Positions 55,040 to 64,000 of a DNA stretch of 64,000 bases are shown here, one piece after another. Origin of the DNA: Macrostomum hystrix (taxonomy: Eukaryota; Platyhelminthes; Macrostomidae). The stretch spans positions 620,001 to 684,000 of the forward strand of contig CATNEN010000011.1 in the NCBI GenBank assembly GCA_950097015.1, given 5' to 3'. Made by a program: the position numbers and the translations under genes. Numbering within the stretch: the stretch's first letter is position 1; each line of letters starts with the position of its first letter. The notes below the pieces were generated by a model. It had not been told where the DNA came from and searched no databases. It worked only from the letters and a program-made list of their open reading frames with translations.

Positions 55040-56830
55040 AAATAGAGTGGAGAATAAGAGTAGAGCGTAGAATAGAGTAGCGGGGACATTAAAGTCGATT
55101 GGTAATTTAAGTAAAGGGGATATTTGAGTAGAGCGGAGATTTGAGTAGAGTGGAAATGGGAGTAGAGCGGAGATTTGAGTAGAGCAGAGATTTGAGTAGA
55201 GTGGAGATTTGAGTAGAGTGGAGATTTGAGTAGAGCCGAGATTTGAGTAGAGTGGGAATGGGAGTAGAGCGGAGATTTGAGTAGAGCAGAGATTTGAGTA
55301 GAGTGGAGATTTGAGTAGAGTGAAGATTTGAGTAGAGTGGGAATGGGAGTAGAGCGGAGATTTGAGTAGAGCAGAGATTTGAGTAGAGTGGAGATTTGAG
55401 TAGAGTGGAGATTTGAGTAGAGCCGAGATTTGAGTAGAGTGGGAATGGGAGTAGAGCGGAGATTTGAGTAGAGCAGAGATATGAGTAGAGTGGAGATTTG
55501 AGTAGAGTGGAGATTTGAGTAGAGCCGAGATTTGAGTAGAGTGGGAATGGGAGTAGAGCGGAGATTTGAGTAGAGCAGAGATTTGAGTAGAGTGGAGATT
55601 TGAGTAGAGTGAAGATTTGAGTAGAGTGGGAATGGGAGTAGAGCGGAGATTTGAGTAGAGCAGAGATTTGAGTAGAGTGGAGATTTGAGTAGAGTGGAGA
55701 TTTGAGTAGAGTGGAGATTTGAGTAGAGCCGAGATTTGAGTAGAGTGGGAATGGGAGTAGAGCGGAGATTTGAGTAGAGTGGGAATGGGAGTAGAGCGGA
55801 GATTTGAGTAGAGCAGAGATTTGAGTAGAGTGGAGATTTGAGTAGAGTGAAGATTTGAGTAGAGTGGGAATGGGAGTAGAGCGGAGATTTGAGTAGAGCA
55901 GAGATTTGAGTAGAGTGGAGATTTGAGTAGAGTGGAGATTTGAGTAGAGCCGAGATTTGAGTAGAGTGGGAATGGGAGTAGAGCGGAGATTTGAGTAGAG
56001 CAGAGATTTGAGTAGAGTGGAGATTTGAGTAGAGTGGAGATTCGAGTAGAGCCGAGATTTGAGTAGAGTGGAAATTTAAATAAAGAGATGTGAGTAGAAT
56101 GGGGATGGGATTTGGAGATTTGAGTAGATTGGGGATGAGAGTAGAGCGGAGATTTGAGTTGAGGGAAGATTTGAGTAGAGCCGAGATTTGAGTAGAGTGG
56201 AGATTTGAGTAGAGCCGAGATTTGAGTAGAGTGGAAATTTGAGTAGAGCCGAGATTTGAGTAGAGTGGGAATGGGAGTCGAGGGGAGATTTGAGTAGAGG
56301 GGGGATTTGAGTAGAGGGGAGATTTAAGTAGACTGGGGATGGGAGTAGAGTGGAGATTTCAGTTGAAGGGAGATTTGAGTAGAGCGGAGATTTGAGTCGA
56401 GGGGAGATTTGAGTAGAGCAGATATTTGAGTAGAGCAGAGATTTGAGTAGAGTGGGAATGGGAGTCGAGGGGAGATTTGAGTAGAGGGGAGATTTGAGTA
56501 GAGGGGAGATTTGAGTAGAGCAGAGATTTGAGTAGAGGGGGGATTTGAGTAGAGCAGAGATTCAAATAGAGTGGAGATTTGAATAAAGAAAAGATTTGAG
56601 TAGATTGGGGATGGGAGTAGAGCAGAGATTTCAGTTGAGGGAAGATTTGAGTAGAGCAGAGATTTGAGTAGAGCAGAGATTTGAGAAGAGGGAGATTTGA
56701 GTAGAGCAGAGATTTGAGCAGATTGGGATGGGAGTAGAGGGAGATTTGAGTTGAGGGGAGATATGAGTAAAGCGGAGATTTGAGTAGAGTGGGGTTCGAT
56801 TAGAGGGGAGATTTCAGTAAGAAGGAGATC
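55040..56830. repeat. 17-bp minisatellite with 85/102-bp higher-order repeats
   Basis: About 100 units of GAGATTTGAGTAGAGYG. The variant GTGGGAATGGGAGTAGAGCG recurs at 55251, 55336, 55438, 55540 and 55625, spaced 85, 102, 102 and 85 bp (5 or 6 units). The array decays after about 56050. G and A on one strand dominate. Confidence 0.95.
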
Positions 56831-56959
56831 TAAATAGCGGCTAGATTTGAAAAGAGGGATACCGGAGGCAGATCTAAAATTTGTACATTCGAGTCACTTC
56901 AAAAGAGAGCGTACAAACTCGCAACCCACCCCCAGACTGACGTAGGCCTGCCGTCAGCC

Positions 56960-57990
56960 ATGGGCGTGAGCAGTGGTCAGGGCACTGTTGAACAGCTGCA
57001 GCCGGGTGGTGGCGCGCTCTTCTACCCATACTTTGTGCCAGGAGTCCAGAGCTCAAACCAGCAGCAAGAGCAACAGCAGCAGCACCAGCACCAGCCGCCG
57101 TTTGTACTATTGTCGCCGTGGCAACTGCCTGGCTACCAGAATCTGCCAGTTCTGGACGCTTCGCAGCTGCGGCTGCTGGAGCCGGTGCTGCAGCAGGCCC
57201 GGGCAGGCGGTTCGCAGCCGCATCCGCTGGACGGAGCTCCGATTTATCGCTCCGGTCGCAACGGCAGCTGCTGGAGGCACGTGAGACAATGCACTGGCAA
57301 CCTCGGCAACAACATCATGTTTATCGATGGTAAGGCTCGCATGGAGACAAAAATAAGATGGCATGTTATCTGCTAGACATGATACACATGATCTTTCACA
57401 CGAAATGACCCCACGACACAATGTCCACAAGACACAATCTCTACAACAAGACACAATGTCCCCAAGACACATTGTCCTCAAGACACAATGTCCCCCAAGA
57501 CACAATGTCCTCAACACACAATGTCCTCAAGACACAATGTCCTCAACACACAATGTCCTCAAGACACAATGTCCTCAACACACAATGTCCTCAGCACACA
57601 ATGTCCTCAGCACACAATGTCCTCAACACACAATGTCCCTGCAGATAAGTCAAGTAAGTCAGTCCCCAAAACACAATGTCCTTCAGACACAATATCCTCC
57701 AGTCGCAACATCCCGAACCCGAAGGTCACGTGAAGGAGGAGGACTGCCGCAGGTTTCCGCCGCACGGCTATCCGGGCTCCTCGGCAGCCGGCGGCCTTAG
57801 TGTCCACAGTCGGCTGGCTCCGAAGGCGCAGCCGCGCAACGCCGCGGGAATTCCGTTGGGCAGCTTGGCCGGCTCGAGGACCGGCGATTTGTACAGATCT
57901 CAGGCTCTTGAAAGGGCCAAATCCGGTACGAAGTACTGGTTTGAGGATCGGCAGGCCGCGCCGCGTGAGGCACTCTACTTTCTACTTTAA
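56960..57990 (+). CDS. Unidentified two-exon protein
   Basis: I do not recognise this gene. Exon 56960-57329 ends at a GTAAGG donor. Exon 57725-57990 follows an AG at 57723-57724 and ends in TAA. Phases agree and give 211 aa. Exon 1 is rich in Gln/Pro with aromatic stretches (ALFYPYFVPGVQSS, LLSPWQLPGYQNLP). Exon 2 is basic (CRRFPPHGYPG, YRSQALERAKSGTKYWFEDR). The exon 1 frame is open upstream of the ATG as far as about 56866, so it may be an internal exon. The second acceptor lacks a pyrimidine tract; the better one at about 57646 (CCTGCAG) leads to an early stop. The intron is a short minisatellite. GC-rich codon-like composition supports coding, but confidence is limited. Confidence 0.4.
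57430..57645. repeat. 15-16-bp minisatellite
   Basis: Units ACACAATGTCCTCAA/ACACACAATGTCCTC in the intron of the gene at 56960-57990. GTCTTGAGGACATTG-like on the other strand; no coding meaning. Confidence 0.9.
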
Positions 57991-58275
57991 GTAGTGCAGT
58001 TTGAGTTTGACGGAACAGAAACTCGAAAATATACATCAAATTGCATTTCAGTGGTGCCCAACACAATCCAGGGTCGAATTATGAAGTCTGGTTCTGCTTA
58101 TTGAAACTCTACTTACAAAACGGCGAAAAAAGTTGAGATTTTGTTATAAATTTCCCATTTATGTTTGTGTTCTTTCTATAGTTTTAGCTAAACCAGGAGC
58201 AGAAAATTCTCCAGTCGTATTAGTTACTGTATATTAAACCGAGATTTTTCTCAGTTCTTTTTCTTGCTATTTTCT

Positions 58276-58480
58276 AAAGGGGTGGATGTAGCCAAGCTCA
58301 TGACCTCTTCTGGAACAGAAGAGTTCCAGACTTCTGGCCAAGAGGTCGGGGGTTCGAATCGCAGAAAAATTGAAGCAAGTAGCAACATCGATTGCAGCAT
58401 TAGCTGGGGTAGAAATTTGGGTGGGTGGGTAGCCCCAGTCCATGGACTGAATAGTCCAGTACACAGCCTTTGCAAGTGAT
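58276..58480 (+). repeat. tRNA-derived SINE, family 2
   Basis: A-box GGATGTAGCCAAGCTCATGA, a long variable-arm-like insert, B-box GGGGGTTCGAATCGC, then a tail with GCATTAGCTGGGGTAGAAAT and TCCATGGACTGAA. Confidence 0.75.
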
Positions 58481-58774
58481 AACTGTTTTATCTATTATTT
58501 AGTTTTTTTATTTGCTCTTCTTCATACAGTAAAGTGTTCTAAATTATAGACGAAATACAAAGAGCAACAGTTAAAAGGCCTGACGACCATTGTTCTATTG
58601 TTCTATTGTTCTATTGTTCTATCCGCCACGTTTATTTTTTTTCTTTTGTCGAAAAATAAAAGTTTATAGTTTATTTTTTTGAACAAAAAATTTGTCGAAA
58701 GACTTTTGTCATGAGGAAAGGACACTAGGGGATATTTCAAATACGAGTACTCACTGCCTACTTCGAATCCTGAG

Positions 58775-59035
58775 CACACACGCACACAGATACTGTACGC
58801 AGGCACACGCTCACACTGTTAAGTGTACATCTGTCCTGACTTTCTCATCGTCAGGCAGTGCACACATAACTGTGCCTTGGAGGTTGGCCCTCAAGGGCGT
58901 AAATTGCACGACAAGCCCCCAAGCCTTCTCTCCGCGGCTGCGCCCCAAATGAATGTGGCCTCGCCGTGGAATCGAACTTAAAGGACCGTGGTGCGAGAGG
59001 CAAACGCGTTAACCGCTCTGCCACCGACGCCCATG
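58775..59035 (-). repeat. tRNA-derived SINE, family 1 (best-preserved copy)
   Basis: Head on the minus strand: GGTGGCAGAGCGGTTAACGC (A-box of tRNA-Ser/Leu type) and AAGTTCGATTCC (B-box). The body and tail are shared with copies at 2160, 22200 and 45115. The head follows a class II tRNA but the acceptor arm does not pair, so it is not a tRNA gene. Confidence 0.85.
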
Positions 59036-59480
59036 CCACCGTACTTTCATGTTGATTGATTGAATATTTTAGGAGATACAGTAAGAAGAAAAGTTTGGGT
59101 ATCTGACATACAACCGTGTGATGCTAAAAATTGGACACAGAAAGAAGTAAAAACCAAAGTCTTTAAGCAAAGCGGCCAACTGAGGCGAATTTATATTTCT
59201 AAAGATGTATTAGCGAGTCTCTATTTTATATCAAGGTGAAGCCGCGTAGTCACAAATTGTTGGGTGCAGTTTAATCTGTTTCGCGTGCTCGCTACAGCCA
59301 TTCGCAAAATCGAAATCATGCCTTAAGACACGCCCTCAGTGCCTGCTGGGAGATTTAGTTAATTGTTAATTTATTCTGCAGTCAACCTTGCTAATATGGT
59401 GGAGATGTTTTTTGCTAAATGTTCAAAAAGTGCAATTTTTTTCTTTCATCGCTACTTGAAGTAGTCTGATTGAGAACTGT

Positions 59481-61515
59481 CTAGCCGACTCGCATCATGT
59501 TGTATAGCGACTGGATCTTCTTCATGGACATTGTGCCCGAGTGGCGCTTCTCCTCCTGGTGCGGCTGACTGCGACTCTTCAGATAGAGGCGAATAGCCTG
59601 CTGGAGCTCGCGACCTCGCTGCAATGCCAGAAACAATTACTCACTCACTGAATCACTCACTCACTCACTGAATCACTTACTCACTCACTGAACCACTTAC
59701 TCACTCACTGAATCGCTTACTCACTCACTGAACCACTTACTCACTCACTGAATCACTTACTCACTCACTGAATCACTTACTCACTCACTGAATCACTCAC
59801 TTCCTTACTGAATCACTCACTCCCTTACTGAATCACTTACTCACTCACCGAATCACTTACTCACTCACTGAATCACTCACTTCCTTACTGAATCACTCAC
59901 TCCCTTACTGAATCACTTACTCACTCACTGAATCACTTACTCACTCACTGAATCACTTACTCACTCACTGAACCACTTACTCCTTACTGAATCACTTACT
60001 CCTTACTGAATCACTTACTCCTTACTGAATCACTTACTCCTTACTGAATCACTTACTCCTTACTGAATCACTTACTCCTTACTGAATCACTTACTCCTTA
60101 CTGAATCACTTACTCACTCACTGAATCACCTACTCACTCACTGAATCACTTACTCACTCACTGGGTCACTCACTCCTTACTGAATCACTTACTCCATACT
60201 GAATCACTTACTCCTTACTGAATCACTTATTCACTCACTGAATCACTTACTCACTCACTGAATCACTTACTCACTCACTGAATCACTTACTCACTCACTG
60301 AATCACTCACTCCTTACTGAATCACTTACTCCTTACTGAATCACTTACTCCTTACTGAATCACTTACTCCTTACTGAATCACTTACTCCTTACTGAATCA
60401 CTTACTCCTTACTGAATCAATTATTCACTCACTGAATCACTTACTCACTCACTGAATCACTTACTCACTCACTGAATCACTTACTCACTCACTGAATCAC
60501 TCACTCCTTACTGAATCACTTACTCCTTACTGAATCACTTACTCCTTACTGAATCACTTACTCCTTACTGAATCACTTACTCCTTACTGAATCACTTACT
60601 CCTTACTGAATCAATTATTCACTCACTGAATCACTTACTCACTCACTGAATCACTTACTCCTTACTGAGTCACTTACTCAGTCACTGAATCACTCACTCA
60701 CTCACTGAATCACTTACTCACTCACTGAATCACTTACTCACTCACTGAATCACTTACTCACTCACTGAACCACTTAATCACTCACTGAATCACTCACTCA
60801 CTCACTGAATCACTTACTCACTCACTGAATCACTTACTCACTCACTGAATCACTTACTCACTCACTGAATCACTTACTCCTTACTGAGTCACTTACTCAC
60901 TCACTGAATCACTCACTCACTCACTTAATCACTTACTCACTCACTGAATCACTCACTCCTTACTGAATCACTTACTCCTTACTGAGTCACTTACTCACTC
61001 ACTGAATCACTTACTCCTTACTGAATCACTTACTCACTCACTGAATCACTTACTCCTTACTGAATCACTTACTCACTCACTGAATCACTTACTCACTCAC
61101 TGAATCACTCACTCACTCACTGAATCACTTCTCTGGTCTCTGGCCTCTCATTTTGTTTCCAAGCCATACGAGAGAGACGGCCTTGGGGCTCGTCATGCAA
61201 TTTACGCCCTAGTTGCTATCGTAACGTATCTTTAATCGTAGCTAATAGCCTGACCGAGCTACAGATAACAAAGTTTTCCAGGAAACTCACGCCGTCGTCA
61301 TCCAGCATTTGCATCGCTGGCTCGCTCTCATCTGAATCGAAATTTTCCCCATCAAAATCGATGTTGAAGCCAGCGCTGGTTCGAGGCTGCTGCTGCCGCT
61401 GCTGCTGCCGCTGCGGGAGACCGTGGCCCACTTCCACCAGGCAGGTGGCAAAGATGAATGCGGCAATGATCAAAGCTGCCGCACTGACACAACTCACGCT
61501 GCTGCCACGTGACAT
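59481..61515 (-). CDS. Secreted peptide-hormone-like precursor
   Basis: Unidentified secreted precursor of 120 aa from two exons, 61291-61515 and 59481-59618 (GTGAGT donor, TTGCAG acceptor, both phase 0). The N terminus is a signal peptide: hydrophobic core AAALIIAAFIFATCL at about residues 12-26, cleavage likely after HG near residue 32. Next come a Gln/Arg stretch and an acidic spacer (DFDGENFDSDESE). Exon 2 holds an amphipathic ELQQAIRLYLKSR and a dibasic KR at residues 99-100. A final peptide starts HSGTMSM and ends MMRVG before the stop. A C-terminal Gly after a Lys-Arg site is the pattern of an amidated neuropeptide, about 19 residues long. The ending loosely recalls myomodulin-type M-x-R-x-amide peptides, but I cannot assign a family. 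The intron is a 1.5-kb minisatellite. Confidence 0.65.
59638..61130. repeat. Minisatellite in the peptide-precursor intron
   Basis: About 80 units of 20 bp (ACTCACTCACTGAATCACTT) and 16-17 bp (ACTCCTTACTGAATCACTT-like). The short form is expanded in blocks at about 59,990-60,110, 60,300-60,415 and 60,495-60,610, and the last two blocks with flanks are near copies about 190 bp apart. Confidence 0.95.
61165..61212 (+). repeat. SINE family 1 fragment
   Basis: GGCCTTGGGGCTCGTCATGC-AATTTACGCCCT matches the core of the family-1 SINEs. Short, in the same intron as the minisatellite. Confidence 0.5.
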
Positions 61516-61599
61516 GCTCGACTTGATCCTGGAATCTGTTTTACTAGGGATGATTAAAATGCGTTTTAATCAACTAAAATCACCATCGACCAACTTCCC

Positions 61600-62095
61600 C
61601 AATTCACCAGAACTTCCTGTCCACTGTCCCCTGATTCTTCAGTTCCTGTCCCTTGATCTTTCAGTTTCTGTCCCCTGATCTTTCAGTTCCTGTCCACTGT
61701 CCCCTGATCTTTCAGTTCCTGTCCACTGTCCCCTGATTTTTCAGCTCCTGTCCACTGTCCCCTGATCCTTCAGTTCCTGTCCACTGATCCTTCAGTTCCT
61801 GTCCCCCTGATCCTTCAGTTCCTGGCCCCTGACCCTTCAGTTCCTGTCCCCCTGATCCTTCAGTTCCTGTCCACTGATCCTTCAGTTCCTGTCCCCCTGA
61901 TCCTTCAGTTCCTGGCCCCTGACCCTTCAGTTCCTGTTCAGTTCCCGTTCAGTTCCCGTTCAGTTCCTGTTCAGTTCCTGTTCAGTTCCCGTTCAGTTCC
62001 TGTTCAGTTTCTGTTCAGTTTCCGTTCAGTTTCTGTTCTGCTCCCGATCAGTTTCTGTTCAGTTCCCGTTCAGTTTCTGTTCAGTTCAGTGGTTT
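61600..62095. repeat. Degenerate pyrimidine-rich minisatellite
   Basis: Units around TTCAGTTCCTGTCC-ACTGTCCCCTGATC, shortening to TTCAGTTCCYG (11 bp) after about 61,930. Upstream of the peptide-precursor start. Confidence 0.9.
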
Positions 62096-62484
62096 GGAAG
62101 GTGAGAAATTACAGGAAATATGTTTCACATTCTGTTGAGTAAGAACAAACGCATGAATATTTGAAGCAGGCAGCGAAGGACACCCAGTTTATTGACCATA
62201 TTTGAATGCTGAGTTGCCCATTAGCAAGCAGAAGTTCTCTCTAGAAGCTGAGCCAAGAGCTCGATTGAGTCTGCCTTGTAATTCGCAGATAATCGGCATT
62301 GATCCTTGCTGCCCAAATTGATTTTCTAGTCTTTTCGGAAACTGCTTCTCGCCAGGCCAGGGTGGTCTTTTGGAAAGAGAAGCAAACAAGCTAATAAGAA
62401 TCTGGAACCGCAGACACTCACTGAATATGTTGCGCGCGATGCGAAAGTATGCTCAACTGATAATACCGGTCGTCTGCTTTCAGT

Positions 62485-62628
62485 TGCAGGAATTGCTGCT
62501 CCGATCAACAAATCTTATGCAAGGGTCGCTTTGAGCAACCCGCCACAGTGCTTTATAGTCCATATCGACCTTGCTGTCCAGCCAATGAGGATTTGGGAGA
62601 CCGTAACTGTTCGGCCTACCTGTTCTAG
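62485..62628 (+). CDS. Cysteine-rich terminal exon of an unidentified gene
   Basis: I do not recognise this gene. After a good acceptor (GTCTGCTTTCAG, ending 62483) the plus strand is open for 47 codons to a TAG at 62626-62628. It has seven cysteines in the pattern C-x2-CC-x6-C-x17-CC-x10-C, starting CRNCCSDQQILC and including YRPCCPANEDLGDRNC. No methionine occurs in it, so it would be the last exon of a longer product, probably secreted and disulfide-linked. A related phrase (IDPCCPN then stop) lies upstream at about 62,300-62,325 on the same strand and may be a duplicated exon. The minus strand is also partly open here, so the strand is not certain. Confidence 0.4.
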   Translation, partial: CRNCCSDQQILCKGRFEQPATVLYSPYRPCCPANEDLGDRNCSAYLF

Positions 62629-62714
62629 CAGATAACTAGAATTGAATTCGCTCAATTAAGAATATAATATTTCCACTTTAACAGTATTATTAAGACTTTT
62701 AGTGTACACTGCCG

Positions 62715-63495
62715 AAAAATTTATTAATTAGACTAGAAATGTAATATTTTGACTAGAAATGTAATATTTCGACTGGAAATGTAATATTTTAACTAGAATT
62801 GTAATACTTCGCAAAGAAATGTAATATTTCGACTATAAATATAATATTTCGACTAGAAATATAATATTTCGACTAGAAATGTAATATTTCGACTAGAAAT
62901 GTAATATTTCGACTAGAAATGTAATATTTCGACTAGAAATGTAATATTTTAACTAGAATTGTAATACTTCGCAAAGAAATGTAATATTTCGACTACAAAT
63001 ATAATATTTCGACTAGAAATGTAATATTTCGACTAGAAATGTAATATTTTAACTAGAATTGTAATACTTCGCAAAGAAATGTAATATTTCGACTACAAAT
63101 ATAATATTTCGACTAGAAATGTAATATTTCGACTATAAATGTAATATTTTAACTAGAATTGTAATACTTCGCAAAGAAATGTAATATTTCGACTACAAAT
63201 ATAATATTTCGACTACAAATATAATATTTCGACTAGAAATGTAATATTTCGACTAGAAATGTAATATTTCGACTAGAAATGTAATATTTCGACTAGAAAT
63301 GTAATATTTCGACTAGAAATGTAATATTTCGACTAGAAATGTAATATTTCGACTAGAAATGTAATATTTCGACTAGAAATGTAATATTTCGACTAGAAAT
63401 GTAATATTTCGACTAGAAATGTAATATTTCGACTAGAAATGTAATATTTCGACTAGAAATGTAATATTTCGACTAGAAATGTAATATTTCGACTG
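62715..63495. repeat. 20-bp minisatellite
   Basis: About 39 units of GTAATATTTCGACTAGAAAT. In the left half a 3-unit block (TTTTAACTAGAATT, ACTTCGCAAAG, TTTCGACTACAAATATAAT) recurs at about 62785, 62945, 63045 and 63145. The right half is nearly homogeneous. Confidence 0.95.
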
Positions 63496-64000
63496 TTTGA
63501 CGTCGTAAAATTTTTATTCGGCTAAGTCAGTTTTAAACAAGAAGTTTAAGTGCATCTTATGAGACTGTCAATTCAATTATTTGTTGAAATCAACTTTTTT
63601 TAATCCTTTTTATTCACAATTACGAGTACAGCATTTTGAAATTCTTGATAGTTGAGTCTACTCATCAGACGGTTTTGAGATCGCAGGTCTAATTAACCTG
63701 AAGTGAGCTTCCATTGTCAACAACGTCTCAGCAATATCCATTGGCACGCCGAGAACTTAATTCCCTTTTTAATTCCTGAATGCGATCCAAATCTGATTGA
63801 AGCTTATTGAACTGTCAAGATTCCACTAACATGGAAATAAAATCCCTGAACTGCCAAGACAGTGTTAAATCATGTATGCAGCTTGTCATACTCAATGAGG
63901 CTGGGGATTATTAATGGGATTTTCCAAAAACTGAGACTATTTCCCAATGAATTCCGAATCTTGTAAGACACAACAAAAAACCATTGCCATCTTGAAATCT
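63496..64000. other. Unassigned sequence at window end
   Basis: AT-rich, no gene or repeat recognised. Degenerate CTGAACTGCCAAGA/GAACTGTCAAGATT phrases occur near 63,800-63,860. Confidence 0.4.

Larger units (their letters stand above)
58000..59480. other. Intergenic with two SINEs
   Basis: Holds SINE family 2 at 58276-58480, a 9-bp repeat (TATTGTTCT, four units) at about 58590-58622 and SINE family 1 at 58775-59035. No gene seen. Confidence 0.6.

Noticed and set aside
57363-57800. 145-codon frame with repeated MSSTHNVLKTQCPQ units
   Set aside because: Translation of the 15-16-bp intronic minisatellite running into the next exon in the wrong frame.
58990-59035. tRNA-Ser/Leu gene on the minus strand
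   Set aside because: The A and B boxes are good, but no acceptor-stem pairing is seen and the sequence continues into a repeated body found at other places. It is a SINE head.
62189-62511. Minus-strand frames with KRPPWPGEKQFPKR that look like dibasic-cleaved peptides
   Set aside because: No signal peptide or consistent splice structure found, and the plus strand offers a better-supported cysteine-rich exon. Kept only as a doubt about strand.

Overview
This is a repeat-rich piece of an animal nuclear genome. The genes are split by GT-AG introns whose phases can be checked across exons, and the recognisable ones are animal families: SLC1 glutamate transporters, the Wip1/PPM1D phosphatase and dystrobrevin. 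GC content is moderate, introns are full of minisatellites, and Helitrons, tyrosine-recombinase elements and tRNA-derived SINEs are present. An invertebrate is likely. A free-living flatworm such as Macrostomum is possible, but nothing in the window proves the species.

Layout. (1) 1-24,000: a minus-strand cluster of SLC1 excitatory amino acid transporter genes. Copy B (18,521-23,079) is complete: seven exons, 535 aa. Copy A (exons from 3038 down past base 1) is a recent duplicate cut by the window edge. A third, divergent SLC1 relic (exons at 13.8, 9.0 and 8.6 kb) lies between them. This interval also holds a Crypton-like tyrosine-recombinase element (3887-8300) with a Tc1/IS630-type transposon nested in it (5574-7860), a PAT/Ngaro-type YR retrotransposon (9194-13,750), a 41-bp satellite of about 2.8 kb and a truncated Ty3/Gypsy insert. 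(2) 25,170-32,051: a three-exon PPM1D/Wip1 gene on the minus strand. Its 4.9-kb first intron holds a Helitron, a MITE and a dead hAT-like gene. (3) 34,144-38,840: two Helitrons in head-to-tail tandem. (4) 39,501-51,042: a dystrobrevin gene on the plus strand, divergent from PPM1D, with a possible extra cassette exon and an 8-kb repeat-filled intron. (5) 53,889-62,628: small genes I cannot name, found from matching splice phases. They are the last two exons of a minus-strand gene, a two-exon plus-strand gene, a 120-aa secreted neuropeptide-like precursor on the minus strand, and a cysteine-rich terminal exon on the plus strand. Between and inside these lie many unrelated minisatellites, several with higher-order periods.

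Function. The host genes recognised here (glutamate transport, stress-kinase/p53-pathway phosphatase, dystrophin-complex scaffold, a candidate secreted peptide) do not form an operon or pathway. The strongest story is structural. A tandem SLC1 cluster was duplicated and invaded by nested elements, and the two copies differ mainly in clustered coding positions. Copy B also preserves the empty site of the element inserted next to copy A. I see no bacterial genes, CRISPR array, rRNA or free-standing tRNA gene.
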